NCBI RefSeq assembly: GCF_035982055.1 | Contig: NZ_CP108427.1 | Coordinates: 4,278,001-4,342,000, forward strand | Direction of reading: 5' to 3' | Source of the DNA: Streptomyces sp. NBC_01288 | GTDB taxonomy: Bacteria > Actinomycetota > Actinomycetes > Streptomycetales > Streptomycetaceae | DNA length: 64,000 nucleotides | Shown here: in pieces, positions 49,578 to 58,733 of the stretch | Numbering within the stretch: the first letter of the stretch is position 1 | Layout: every line of letters starts with the position of its first letter | The notes under the pieces: generated by a model | Database searches by the model: none | What the model was told of the DNA's origin: nothing | What the model saw: the letters and a program-made list of their open reading frames with translations, nothing else | Position numbers and translations under genes: made by a program

Positions 49578-50594
49578 GTGAGCGGGAAGCCGAGCGGGGA
49601 GCCGAGCGGGAAGCCGAAGGGCGACCAGCACCACATAGGACTGCTGAACGGCTTCGCGGCATACGGGATGTGGGGCCTGGTCCCGCTGTTCTGGCCGCTG
49701 CTCAAGCCCGCGGGCGCCGCCGAGATCCTCGCCCACCGCATGGTGTGGTCGCTGGCCTTCGTCGCCGTGGCACTCCTCGTGATCCGACGCTGGGCCTGGG
49801 CCGGCGAACTCCTGCGCCAGCCCCGCAAGTTGGGCCTCGTGACGATCGCCGCGGCCTTCATCACCGTCAACTGGGGCGTCTACATCTGGGCCGTGAACAG
49901 CGGCCACGTCGTCGAGGCCTCGCTCGGCTACTTCATCAACCCCCTCGTCACCATCGCGATGGGCGTCCTGCTCCTGAAGGAACGGCTGCGCCCGGCGCAG
50001 TGGGCCGCGGTCGGCGTGGGCCTGGCCGCCGTGATCGTCCTGGCCGTCGGCTACGGCCAGCCGCCCTGGATCTCCCTCACGCTCGCCTTCTCCTTCGCGA
50101 CGTACGGCCTGGTGAAGAAGAAGGTCAACCTCGGCGGCATCGAGTCACTGGCCGCGGAGACCGCGATCCAGTTCCTGCCGGCGCTCGCCTACCTGCTGTG
50201 GCTCGGCGCACACGGCGAGGCGACCTTCGCCGAGGAGGGCGTCGGCCACGCAACCCTCCTCGCCTCCACCGGCATCGTCACCGCCCTCCCCCTCGTCTGC
50301 TTCGGCGCGGCGGCGATCCGGGTACCGCTGTCGACCCTGGGCCTGCTCCAGTACATGGCACCGGTGTTCCAGTTCCTGCTGGGCATCCTGTACTTCCACG
50401 AGTCGATGCCCCTCGAACGCTGGGCGGGCTTCGCGCTCGTATGGCTGGCCCTCATCCTCCTGACGACGGACGCGTGGCGTACGGCGCGGAGGGGCAGGGC
50501 GGCGGCAGCAGCGGCGATCCCACAGGAGACGCCCCCGGCCGGAAGTCCGAACCCATTGGACAGAGCGGACACAGCGGACACGGTAGAGGCGTAG
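49578..50594 (+). CDS. rarD: EamA-family transporter RarD
   Basis: A 338-residue membrane protein of the drug/metabolite transporter superfamily with about ten helices. The pattern GLLNGFAAYGMWGLVPLFWP, ILAHRMVWSL and the central VEASLGYFINPLVTIAMGVL is typical of RarD. Substrate is unknown in actinobacteria. The N-terminus has a repeated SGEPSGKP-type stretch. The GTG start at 49578 follows GAAGGAGG. The next gene follows after 37 bp. Confidence 0.92.
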   Translation: MSGKPSGEPSGKPKGDQHHIGLLNGFAAYGMWGLVPLFWPLLKPAGAAEILAHRMVWSLAFVAVALLVIRRWAWAGELLRQPRKLGLVTIAAAFITVNWGVYIWAVNSGHVVEASLGYFINPLVTIAMGVLLLKERLRPAQWAAVGVGLAAVIVLAVGYGQPPWISLTLAFSFATYGLVKKKVNLGGIESLAAETAIQFLPALAYLLWLGAHGEATFAEEGVGHATLLASTGIVTALPLVCFGAAAIRVPLSTLGLLQYMAPVFQFLLGILYFHESMPLERWAGFALVWLALILLTTDAWRTARRGRAAAAAAIPQETPPAGSPNPLDRADTADTVEA

Positions 50595-50631
50595 CCCGCA
50601 GGCCCACCGCACCGATGCCAGAGTGAAGGGC

Positions 50632-51102
50632 ATGACACAGACGCCCGCACCCACACCCGTCCACTGGAAACTGGTCATCGACGCGGCCGACCCGCACGCC
50701 CAGGCGGACTTCTGGGCCGCAGCGCTCCACTACGAGACCGAAGACAACAGCGCCCTCGTCCAACAGCTCCTGAAAATGGGCGCGTTGCCCGAAGCCGCGG
50801 CCGTCGACTTCCACGGCCGCCCGGCCTTCCGCGACCTGATGGCCGTACGACACCCCGACGACCCCTACGACAAGGACCGCGGCACGGGCCTGGGCCGCCG
50901 CCTCCTCTTCCAGCGCGTGCCCGAGCCGAAAACCACCAAGAACCGCCTCCACCTCGACCTGCACCCGGGCCCGGACCACCGCGAGGCCGAGGTGGAACGC
51001 CTCACCGGCCTCGGCGCGAGCGTGCTGCGCCGGGTGACGGAACCGGCCGGCGCCTGGGTCGTGATGACGGACCCCGAGGGGAACGAGTTCTGCGTGGCCT
51101 AG
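50632..51102 (+). CDS. VOC-family (glyoxalase-like) protein
   Basis: A 156-residue protein of the vicinal-oxygen-chelate fold. It starts HWKLVIDAADPHAQADFWAA and contains NRLHLDLHPGPDHREAEVE and WVVMTDPEGNEFCVA, the typical second half with His and Glu metal-ligand candidates. Specific substrate unknown. A GTG three codons upstream (50623) is an alternative start. It may share the transcript with rarD. Confidence 0.88.
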   Translation: MTQTPAPTPVHWKLVIDAADPHAQADFWAAALHYETEDNSALVQQLLKMGALPEAAAVDFHGRPAFRDLMAVRHPDDPYDKDRGTGLGRRLLFQRVPEPKTTKNRLHLDLHPGPDHREAEVERLTGLGASVLRRVTEPAGAWVVMTDPEGNEFCVA

Positions 51103-51112
51103 GGGGCGGGCG

Positions 51113-52453
51113 TCACTCAGCGGCCCTGCGGGCGCGCTCGGTGAGGCGCCCCATACGGGCGCGGGCGGACTCCAGTTCCTCGATGTCCTCTGCGGCGGGG
51201 CCGTCCTCGGTGGTGAGTTCGGTCCACAGGTCGATGAGGTCGCGGCCGAGGGCGAGGCCCTGCTCCGGGTCGCGTACGGCGCGCCAGGCGGTGGCCGCGC
51301 TCTGGACGTTGCCGTAGGCGGCCTCCGCGTCGTGGGCGCGGTGGCGGATGCGGGCGAGGTCGAGGGAGAGGTGGAAGGCGCGGAGCGGGTCACCGGCCAA
51401 GTAGGCGATGTACGCGGCGAGTTCGCGCAGCCGTAGGACTTCGGGGTGCTCGGGGCCCAGAGCACCCGCCGCGTCCGCGACGGTCCGCTCCGCAAGGCCC
51501 GCGGCCTCGTCGATCCGCCCCGCCTTGACGGCGTCGTTGATCCGCACCATCGGCTCGATGAGAAACGCGGTCCCCGCGCCGTCGGTCGTCACCGGTTCGT
51601 CGCCCAGCACGGCCTCGGCCACGGCGTCGAAACCACGCGCGGGCGTCGGCTTGGGGTCCGGTTCCGGGGCGGTGAGGGCGAGGTCGGGGATGGGGATGGC
51701 GGCGGGACGCGGGGCGCGTTCCGGAGCGACCGGCGGCACATCCGCGACCGGCGGTACATCAGTCACCGGCGCCGCGTCCATCACCGGCGGCGGCCCGAAC
51801 GCTCCCGTAGGCGCCTGCACCGATCCCAGCGGCGCACCCCCCTCGGCCGACTCCGGCACCGCGTGCAGCGGAAAGGTCGGCGCGGACTCCCCCGCCGACT
51901 CGGGCACAGCCCGCAACGGAAAGGTCGGAACCACCTCCCCCTCCACCCCCGGAGCGGACACGGCCCGCAGCCGATGAGTCACCGGGTCACCACTCGACCG
52001 AGGCCGAGGCCGGTCCTCGGGTTCCCGAGACAGTTCCGGTTCCGGTTCCGGTCCTACGACGTCCGGGGACACCGCCGGAGGCAGCGCGGGGGGCGGCGGC
52101 GGAAAACCGACCGGGGCAGCCCCTTCCCCTGGGCCGGCGATGGCCCACGGCTCCGCCGAGAAGTGACTGGACCCGTCCGGATCGATCTGGAGCGGAACGA
52201 CGTACCCGATCCGGTCGTCGTGGACAGTCGCGCGCACGGGGTGCCCCGTGGCCGAGGCGATGCGATGAAGCTGACTCAGAACCGCCTGCTGGATCTCCTC
52301 GCCCGCGGCCACCGCCACCGGCACTCCCCCGATCGACGCACCACCGGCGCCCGGGCCGTCCACGGGGACGCGCACCTCGAAAGGTGACGCGGCGGGTGCC
52401 GAGCGTGCGGCTCGCTTCTGTTCCCGCTTCTTCTCGCGGCTGAGTCGAGTCAT
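51113..52453 (-). CDS. TPR-like protein with long disordered centre (446 aa)
   Basis: A 446-residue protein. The basic N-terminus (SREKKREQKRAARS) precedes a domain with IQQAVLSQLHRIASATGHPV and VRATVHDDRIGYVVPLQIDP. The centre (about 140-300) is Pro/Glu/Ala-rich with imperfect repeats of VPTFPLRAVPESAE. The C-terminal 150 residues are TPR-like helices (GRIDEAAGLAERTVADAAGA, AFHLSLDLARIRHRAHDAEA). The gene is divergent from a degenerate P-loop protein, and such pairs recur in Streptomyces. Function is unknown. GAGGGA precedes the ATG. Confidence 0.7.
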   Translation of the reverse strand: MTRLSREKKREQKRAARSAPAASPFEVRVPVDGPGAGGASIGGVPVAVAAGEEIQQAVLSQLHRIASATGHPVRATVHDDRIGYVVPLQIDPDGSSHFSAEPWAIAGPGEGAAPVGFPPPPPALPPAVSPDVVGPEPEPELSREPEDRPRPRSSGDPVTHRLRAVSAPGVEGEVVPTFPLRAVPESAGESAPTFPLHAVPESAEGGAPLGSVQAPTGAFGPPPVMDAAPVTDVPPVADVPPVAPERAPRPAAIPIPDLALTAPEPDPKPTPARGFDAVAEAVLGDEPVTTDGAGTAFLIEPMVRINDAVKAGRIDEAAGLAERTVADAAGALGPEHPEVLRLRELAAYIAYLAGDPLRAFHLSLDLARIRHRAHDAEAAYGNVQSAATAWRAVRDPEQGLALGRDLIDLWTELTTEDGPAAEDIEELESARARMGRLTERARRAAE

Positions 52454-52631
52454 CGGTTCCCTCACTCGCATGCGTCGGGGAGGCGGCCCGCGTTCCCCAG
52501 CGTCAAGATCCGTTCGTACGCGTACTGTTGAGTCTCGCCGTTCCCTTCAGGTTCTCAGGTAACCGCGACGTCACAGCCTCGTCCCAGGAGTTCCGTGAGG
52601 ACCGGCGGGACCACGAGGGAGGAACTCGGTC

Positions 52632-53201
52632 ATGCAGACAGGTGGACGGCAGGGCCCGGAGATCTGGCTCCGCGGACCGGTACCGCTACCGGTGGACAAC
52701 GGCCCGCACGCAGAGGCACCGGAAGCACCCGAGCGCCCCTCCAGTATCCCCACCCGCATCCCCGCCGGCATCACCACCGCCCCACGCCGCCGCTTCTCCT
52801 GGGTCGCCACCCACGGCGGCACCGGCGCCACCACCCTCGCGTCGGTCTACGGCGGTCAGGACTGCGGACGTGACTGGCCGGGCCCCGAGGACCCCCCGTC
52901 GATCCTGCTCGTCGCCCGCACGCACGCCGCCGGGCTGGCCGCCGTATCCCGCGCCCTGGAGGTCTTCCGCCGCGGCGAGGCCCCCGCAGGGCTCGACCTG
53001 GACGCCGTGGTCCTCGTAGCGGACGCCCCCGGCCGCCTGCCCCGCCAACTCGCCCAGCACATCAAGGCCATCGAGTCGGTGATCGACGTCTACCGCGTGC
53101 CCTGGGTCCCGTCCTGGCGCATCGGCGACCTCACCGGCGAACCACCCCGCGAGACAGAAGCCCTGGCCCGTCTCACGGGCACGATCCGCCACCCACGCTG
53201 A
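52632..53201 (+). CDS. ParA-like degenerate P-loop protein (DUF6668-like)
   Basis: A 189-residue protein with a MinD/ParA-like Walker A region, FSWVATHGGTGATTLASVYG, where the usual Lys of GKTT is Ala. This is followed by SILLVARTHAAGLAAVSRAL and LDAVVLVADAPGRLPRQLAQ. ATP hydrolysis is therefore doubtful. I would place it in the DUF6668 group but am not certain. GAGGGAGGAA precedes the ATG. It is divergent from the TPR-like gene, with 178 bp between, suggesting joint control. Confidence 0.7.
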   Translation: MQTGGRQGPEIWLRGPVPLPVDNGPHAEAPEAPERPSSIPTRIPAGITTAPRRRFSWVATHGGTGATTLASVYGGQDCGRDWPGPEDPPSILLVARTHAAGLAAVSRALEVFRRGEAPAGLDLDAVVLVADAPGRLPRQLAQHIKAIESVIDVYRVPWVPSWRIGDLTGEPPRETEALARLTGTIRHPR

Positions 53202-53417
53202 AGCCCACCCGAATGGGCCGGGATGGCCCACGCGCCCGCAGCCGCCGACGAACCGGGAGCGGGTCGTGGCGGTACGGCGCAGCCCGCCGCGTACCCGGCA
53301 CCAACCCGTCCAGTTCCGACAACACCCGTGGGGCCCCACAAGCGGCGGGCTCGCCGTACCGCTACGACCCCACCACACACCCGCGGGCGCACCCCCCAAC
53401 CCCCCGCAGGCACCCCA

Positions 53418-53445
53418 TGGACAGATGATTGCGCGCGCATATAAT
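53418..53445 (+). promoter_or_regulatory. near-consensus sigma-70-type promoter of the FMN reductase gene
   Basis: TGGACA (53418-53423) and a perfect TATAAT (53440-53445) are separated by 16 bp. A start would fall at about 53452, 40 bp before the ATG. Perfect TATAAT is rare in Streptomyces. The stretch from 53430 to 53475 is clearly AT-richer than the surrounding DNA. Confidence 0.7.
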
Positions 53446-53490
53446 GCATACGGCTATAACTGCCGCACGCCGATTACTCTTGGGGGACCC

Positions 53491-54078
53491 ATGACCCGCC
53501 GCTTCCTCTTCGTGCTGGGCAGCGCCCGCCTGGACGGCAACACCGAACTCCTCGCCCGCAGGGCCGCCGAGCAGCTGCCCCCGGACGTCGAGCAGGAGTG
53601 GATCCGCCTGGCCGACCACCCGCTCCCCGACTTCCTGGACATCCGGCACGACGGAATAGTCCGGCCCGTCCAGCCCACCGAGAACGACACCATCCGGCAG
53701 CTGCTCGACGCCACCCTCGCCGCGACGGACATCGTGATCGCCTCGCCGGTCTACTGGTACTCGCTCTCCGGCCTCACCAAGCGCTACCTGGACTACTGGT
53801 CCGACTGGCTGCGCGTGCCGGGCGCCGACTTCAAGGCGACGATGGCCGGCCGCACGCTCTGGGGCGTCTCCGCCCTCGCCGACAAAGAGCCCGTGGTCGC
53901 CGACCCGGTGATCGGCACGCTCAACAACTCGGCCGCGTACCTCAAGATGCGCTTCGGCGGAGTCCTGCTCGGCAACGGCAGCGCCCCCGGCGACGTACTG
54001 AAGGACACCGAGGCACTGACCCGAGCGAAGACGTTCTTCACCCAGGAAGCCCCGCTCGCCCGCTTCCCTACGCCGTGA
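53491..54078 (+). CDS. NAD(P)H-dependent FMN reductase-like flavoprotein
   Basis: A 195-residue flavodoxin-fold protein. The FMN phosphate loop GSARLDGNTELLARRAAEQL is near the N-terminus, then IVIASPVYWYSLSGLTKRYL, the classical isoalloxazine-binding region, and a C-terminal loop GGVLLGNGSAPGD. Likely an NAD(P)H:quinone or azo reductase acting on small aromatics. It has its own strong promoter. It converges on the ABC permease gene at 54083 with only 4 bp between stops. Confidence 0.9.
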   Translation: MTRRFLFVLGSARLDGNTELLARRAAEQLPPDVEQEWIRLADHPLPDFLDIRHDGIVRPVQPTENDTIRQLLDATLAATDIVIASPVYWYSLSGLTKRYLDYWSDWLRVPGADFKATMAGRTLWGVSALADKEPVVADPVIGTLNNSAAYLKMRFGGVLLGNGSAPGDVLKDTEALTRAKTFFTQEAPLARFPTP

Positions 54079-54082
54079 TGTC

Positions 54083-54991
54083 CTACGCCGTGATGTCCTT
54101 CGCCGTGAACCGCGCCCAGGCCGCCGACCCGAACACCGCCGCGTACAACGCCTGAAGACCCAGGTTCTTCACCAGGTCGTCCCAGTACACCGGTTCGCGC
54201 ATGAGGTCGGCGAAGGACAGCCAGTAGTGGGAGAAGAAGTACGGCTGAAGCGCGTGCAGTTGGGGAATCTGGTCAAGGATCTGAACGGTGATCAACAGCC
54301 CCACGGTGGTAGCCATCGCCGCGATCCCGCTGCTGGTCATGGTCGAGATGAACAACCCCAGGGCCGCGATACCGACAAGCGACGCGGCAACGACCAGCGC
54401 GATCAACAGCGCCCGCCCCAGCCCCTCCGCGAAGCTGATCTGCGTACCGGAGATGGTCGTCAGATCCCCCAGCGGAAAGAGCAACGCCCCTACCGTCAGC
54501 GCCGAAACCGCCACGACCAGCGTCGCCACCACACAGAACGTCAGCACCGTCGCGTACTTGGTGAGCAGCAGCCGGGTACGGCCGGCCGGAGCCACCAGGA
54601 GATACCGCAGGGTCCCCGCGCTGGCCTCGCCCGCGATCGCGTCCCCCGCGACGACCCCGATGGCCATGGGCAGGAAGAACGGAAGCGTGGCGGCCAACGC
54701 CGTGAACACCAGGAACAGGCCGTTGTTGGTGATCTGCGCAATGAACGCGGGCCCCCCGCCGCCACCCCCGTTCCCACGCCCAGGCCCCGACCCGTCCTGC
54801 GTCTCCAGCTTGACCGCGATCCCGACCAGGATCGGCACGGCAGCCAGCACGCCGAGCAACGCGAGCGTGCGCCACCGCCGGAACGTCGTCACCAACTCGC
54901 TGCGCAACAGCCCGAAGGTCCAGAGAAACCGGGGCGCACGCACGGCCACCGACCCGGAATCGGCGGAAGCAACCACCTCAGCCCGCGACAT
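54083..54991 (-). CDS. ABC-2 type transporter permease
   Basis: A 302-residue membrane protein with about six helices of the ABC-2 permease type. After a 25-residue lead come RSELVTTFRRWRTLALLGVL, a Gly-rich loop (six to seven Gly in a row at about 72-80), and the signature GDAIAGEASAGTLRYLLVAP. It pairs with the ATPase upstream, which it overlaps by 14 bp. The exported substrate is unknown. ATG at 54991. Confidence 0.92.
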   Translation of the reverse strand: MSRAEVVASADSGSVAVRAPRFLWTFGLLRSELVTTFRRWRTLALLGVLAAVPILVGIAVKLETQDGSGPGRGNGGGGGGPAFIAQITNNGLFLVFTALAATLPFFLPMAIGVVAGDAIAGEASAGTLRYLLVAPAGRTRLLLTKYATVLTFCVVATLVVAVSALTVGALLFPLGDLTTISGTQISFAEGLGRALLIALVVAASLVGIAALGLFISTMTSSGIAAMATTVGLLITVQILDQIPQLHALQPYFFSHYWLSFADLMREPVYWDDLVKNLGLQALYAAVFGSAAWARFTAKDITA

Positions 54992-55952
54992 CGAACCCCT
55001 CCCCCGTGAGCGCCACGAACGCGTCCTCCAGAGAAGCCCGTTCAACCCCGAAGCCCCGCACCCGCACCCTGGCGGTCACCAACGCCTCGTTCACCTCGGC
55101 GAGTTCACGATCGGGCGGCTCGGCAGTCACCCGCTCCTCCGCCACGACCACATCGGCCAGCCCCAGTTCCTTCAGCACCCGCGCCGCGTCCCCGGCATCA
55201 GGCGTGGTCACGAACAGCCGCCCCCGCGTCCCCGCCGCCAGCTCGGTCACCGACCCCTGCGTGATCAACCGGCCCTGCGCCATGACCGCCGCATGCGTGC
55301 AGACCTGCTCGATCTCGTCGAGCAGATGGGAAGACAGAAAAACGGTCGTACCGTCAGAGGCCAACTCCCGGATCAGAGACCGGATTTCACGCATACCCTG
55401 CGGATCGAGCCCGTTGGTCGGCTCGTCCAGAACAAGCAGTTCACGGGGCTGGAGCAGAGCAGAGGCAAGCCCCAGCCGCTGCTTCATCCCCAGCGAGTAC
55501 GCCTTGGCCTTCTTTCCGGCGGCAGCAGTCAGCCCCACCCGATCCAGCGCGGCGGCAACCCGATCCCGCCGGGTACGCGGATCGGCGGTCGGGTCGGCGG
55601 CGTCGTACCGAAGCAGGTTGTCGCGACCGGACAGGAACCCGTACAGGGCGGGCCCCTCGATCAGCGCACCGACGCGCGGCAGGACCGTACGCACGGATCT
55701 GGGCATGGGACGGCCCAGCACACGGGCCGTCCCGGAGGTGGGCTCGATCAGCCCCATCAGCATGCGGATGGTGGTGGTCTTGCCCGAGCCATTGGGCCCG
55801 AGGAAGCCGAAGACGCTGCCCGCCGGGACGGTCAGGTCGAGACCGTCCACGGCGAGCTGCCCGCCGCGGAAGCGCTTGGTGAGACCACGGGTGGCGATGA
55901 TGCCGTCACCCGCGTCCGCCTGTTCCTGCACTTCCGCGCACGGTCCGCCCAT
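54978..55952 (-). CDS. ABC transporter ATP-binding protein
   Basis: A 324-residue ATPase. Walker A GPNGSGKT (52-59), Q-loop region, signature SLGMKQ (about 153-158), Walker B LLVLDEPTNGLDP (172-184) and H-loop SSHLLDE are all present. The C-terminal extension (about 235-324) is typical of drug and lantibiotic-type ABC-2 exporters. It lies between the LolA-like gene (51 bp upstream) and its permease (overlap), so the three form one operon. Confidence 0.94.
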   Translation of the reverse strand: MGGPCAEVQEQADAGDGIIATRGLTKRFRGGQLAVDGLDLTVPAGSVFGFLGPNGSGKTTTIRMLMGLIEPTSGTARVLGRPMPRSVRTVLPRVGALIEGPALYGFLSGRDNLLRYDAADPTADPRTRRDRVAAALDRVGLTAAAGKKAKAYSLGMKQRLGLASALLQPRELLVLDEPTNGLDPQGMREIRSLIRELASDGTTVFLSSHLLDEIEQVCTHAAVMAQGRLITQGSVTELAAGTRGRLFVTTPDAGDAARVLKELGLADVVVAEERVTAEPPDRELAEVNEALVTARVRVRGFGVERASLEDAFVALTGEGFDVAG

Positions 55953-56003
55953 CGACTCCCTCGATTCGTCGTGCCCCTGCGGCAGTTGATCAGCCGCCGG
56001 TAC

Positions 56004-57230
56004 TTACTTCGCCGCGTCCGCCGCCTTCACCAGCGCGCTCTTGGTGACCGCGCCGACGTAGACCTTGCCGTCGTCGGTGACCAGGGCGTTGATCAGCCGG
56101 GTCGAGTAGACCGTGCCCGAACCGAAGGAACCCTTCACCTGGTCGCCGAGCGAGCTGAGGAAGCCGCCGAGGTCGCCGCCGCCGGACTTGGAGCCGGACG
56201 GGATGCCCTGGCCGCCGGTGTCGAAGACGGCGATGGAGTTCCAGCCCTTGCCGATGACCGTGGGATCGTCGGCGCCCTTGGCGAGCCCCTTGTCCGTCTT
56301 GCTGTTCTTGTCGTCCTTGCCGAACGGGGTGGAGTGGTCCGGAGTCGCCTTGCTCGCGCTGTCCTCCGTGGTGACCTTCGCCCCCTTGGGCGTCTTGAAG
56401 TCGAAGGTCGAGGCGGCCGGCTTGCTGAGGCTGAGCTGGGTGAAGCCGACGTCGACGACGGCCGCGCCGCCGCTCGCCGGGGTGAGCGTGAACTTGAGCG
56501 GCAGGCCGGTCTTCGCGTCCACCGCGATGCTGATCGCGCCGACCGTCGTACCGGACTGCTTGGGCTTGATCAGCAGCTTGTAGGCGTCGCGGCCGGCAAC
56601 GTGCTCGGTGCCGTCGACCGTGACGGACGTCGTGTCGTCGACCGACTTCAGCGCCTCGTCGGTGAGCCCCTTGGGCGTGGCCCGGGTCTCGTCGCTCTTG
56701 GAGGCGTCGGCGGCGGTCGTGCCGTGGAAGACCTCGTTCGTCTGGCTGTCGTAGCCCCAGACGTCCTTGCCGTTGTGGATGAGGCTGTACTCCGCCGCGT
56801 TCTCCAGCAGGGAGACCTTCTGCTTGTCGGGGCCGTCGGCCGCGACGCGCAGGGTGTGGGTGCCGGTGGCCAACTCGGTGAGCTTGGTCGTCGGATCGGC
56901 GGAGGAGCCGTCGCCTGACTTCGTGGCGCCGGACAGCATGCTGCTCTCCAGGCCGCCGAGGTCGGGCAGGCCGAGGTCCGTGCTGATCTTCACCGTGCCG
57001 GACAGCTGCTGGACGTCCGACTTGGCGATCTTGTTGATGAGCTGCTCTGCGGTGACCTTGGGAAGGTTCGGGTCGCCGGAGTCGGCGAGCGCCGGGACCA
57101 GTCCGATGGTCGCGGCCGCCACCCCCACCACGGTGACCGGGACGATGTACCGCGCCGCCCTGCGCCGCCCGGCCCGGAGCTCGTCGCGCTCTCCGGTGTC
57201 CGTGCTGTCGTCGGTTTCGTACGGTGCCAT
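56004..57230 (-). CDS. LolA/MucB-like exported protein
   Basis: A 408-residue protein with a cytoplasmic lead (about 1-25), one signal-anchor helix (about 27-50, VPVTVVGVAAATIGLVPAL) and a large extracytoplasmic domain. It starts VTAEQLINKIAKSDVQQLSG and contains GRDAYKLLIKPKQSGTTVGA and IAVDAKTGLPLKFTL, the LolA/RseB-type lipid-binding fold. Gram-positive members are little studied. GGAGG precedes the ATG at 57230. The following ABC exporter genes suggest delivery of a lipid or lipopeptide across the membrane. Confidence 0.85.
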   Translation of the reverse strand: MAPYETDDSTDTGERDELRAGRRRAARYIVPVTVVGVAAATIGLVPALADSGDPNLPKVTAEQLINKIAKSDVQQLSGTVKISTDLGLPDLGGLESSMLSGATKSGDGSSADPTTKLTELATGTHTLRVAADGPDKQKVSLLENAAEYSLIHNGKDVWGYDSQTNEVFHGTTAADASKSDETRATPKGLTDEALKSVDDTTSVTVDGTEHVAGRDAYKLLIKPKQSGTTVGAISIAVDAKTGLPLKFTLTPASGGAAVVDVGFTQLSLSKPAASTFDFKTPKGAKVTTEDSASKATPDHSTPFGKDDKNSKTDKGLAKGADDPTVIGKGWNSIAVFDTGGQGIPSGSKSGGGDLGGFLSSLGDQVKGSFGSGTVYSTRLINALVTDDGKVYVGAVTKSALVKAADAAK

Positions 57231-57449
57231 GTCTGCCTTACCTCCGTCGTCGGCGGCGGCTAACCCTTGCTGTACTCTCCCCCAGTTCTCGGCTTCGCTC
57301 GAACCGGGAGGGGCCCCCACCACCCTGAGCCGCCATTCTCACCCGAATCGGTGAGGAGTGGTGTTTTCTCTGTTCTCCATCTGACCAAATCGCCGGGGGA
57401 TAAGCGTCAGACCCGGGAGCCAACTCCGCGTACGCCTGGGGTATGACAC

Positions 57450-57498
57450 ACGGAGGCGGCGCCTCCCCAAACCCTTAGGGGGAAGACGCCGCCTCCGT
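57450..57498 (-). terminator. terminator of the polyprenyl synthase gene
   Basis: Arms ACGGAGGCGGCG (57450-57461) and CGCCGCCTCCGT (57487-57498) are fully complementary, with further C/G pairing in the loop. It starts 20 bp after the stop codon at 57518 and insulates the LolA-type operon. Confidence 0.88.
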
Positions 57499-57517
57499 AA
57501 GGCAGTTGCCCAGAACC

Positions 57518-58528
57518 TCAGCCCGCGCGGTGCACCACCGCGTCGCACATCTCCAGCAGCGCGACCTTGGCATCGCACTCGGGGAGCGGCGCGAGAGCCG
57601 CGCGGGCGTCCTCCACGTAGCGGACGGTGTCGCGGCGGGCCTGCTCCAGGGCGGGGTGGACGCGGAGCCGGGAGAGGGCCTCGGCATGCCGGGCGTCGTC
57701 CGTGAGGTCGGAGTCGAGCAGTTCGCACAGGGCGATGTCCTCGGCGAGACCCAGGCGGGCGGCCCGCTCGCGGAGCAGCAGCACCGGCAGCGTGGGGATG
57801 CCCTCGCGCAGGTCCGTGCCCGGGGTCTTGCCGGACTCCTCCCCGTCGGAGGCGATGTCCAGGACGTCGTCGGCGAGCTGGAAGGCGACGCCGAGCCGCT
57901 CGCCGTACTGGGTGAGGACGTCCACGATGGCGTCGTCGCAGCCGGACATCATCGCGCCGAAGCGGCAGGCGACCGCGACCAGGGAGCCGGTCTTGCCGCC
58001 GAGCACGTCGAGGTAGTGCTCGACCGGGTCGCGCCCGTCGGAGGGTCCTGCGGTCTCCAGGATCTGGCCGGTGACGAGGCGTTCGAACGCCTCGGCCTGC
58101 ACCCGCACCGCCTCGGGGCCGAGGTCGGCCAGGGTGTGCGACGCGCGCGCGAAGAGGAAGTCGCCGGTGAGGACCGCGACCGAGTTGCCCCAGCGGACGT
58201 TGGCGCTCTCCACCCCGCGCCGTACGGTCGCCTCGTCCATGACGTCGTCGTGGTACAGCGTGGCGAGGTGGGTCAGCTCGACGACGACGGCCGAGGGCAC
58301 GACACCCGGCGCGTAGGGGTCGCCGAACTGCGCGGCGAGCATCACGAGGAGCGGCCGGAACCGCTTTCCGCCCGCGCGCACGAGGTGCTGGGCGGCCTCC
58401 GTGATGAAGGGGACCTCGCTCTTGGTGGCTTCGAGCAGACCCTCCTCGACGGCCGTCAATCCGGCCTGGACATCGGCTTCCAGAGCCTGGTCCCGCACGC
58501 TCAGCCCGAACGGCCCGACGACGGTCAC
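57518..58528 (-). CDS. polyprenyl diphosphate synthase (long-chain, E-type)
   Basis: A 336-residue prenyltransferase that adds isopentenyl diphosphate units to an allylic primer. The first aspartate motif DDVMD (94-98), GGKRFRPL (53-60) and the second DDVLD (219-223) are all intact. Small residues before the first motif and overall sequence fit a heptaprenyl or longer-chain enzyme for the menaquinone side chain, but chain length cannot be proved here. GGAG-type site before the ATG at 58528. Monocistronic, with a clear terminator. Confidence 0.93.
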   Translation of the reverse strand: MTVVGPFGLSVRDQALEADVQAGLTAVEEGLLEATKSEVPFITEAAQHLVRAGGKRFRPLLVMLAAQFGDPYAPGVVPSAVVVELTHLATLYHDDVMDEATVRRGVESANVRWGNSVAVLTGDFLFARASHTLADLGPEAVRVQAEAFERLVTGQILETAGPSDGRDPVEHYLDVLGGKTGSLVAVACRFGAMMSGCDDAIVDVLTQYGERLGVAFQLADDVLDIASDGEESGKTPGTDLREGIPTLPVLLLRERAARLGLAEDIALCELLDSDLTDDARHAEALSRLRVHPALEQARRDTVRYVEDARAALAPLPECDAKVALLEMCDAVVHRAG

Positions 58529-58733
58529 GAGGGGTCTCCTGTCTGCTGGTGTCCCTGGGCGGTCACACGGTTTGTCGATAGGTCGCTGGCATCACTCAAG
58601 TCAGCGTATCCGGTCAGCTTTCGATCACCCATGCCGCCTACCCCGTCCAGCGGGGGCGGTATCGGATCACGACCGGTATGTTTTCGATCACCTGATAAGA
58701 ACGGATATTTATCGACTTACGCGGAAGTAGTGG

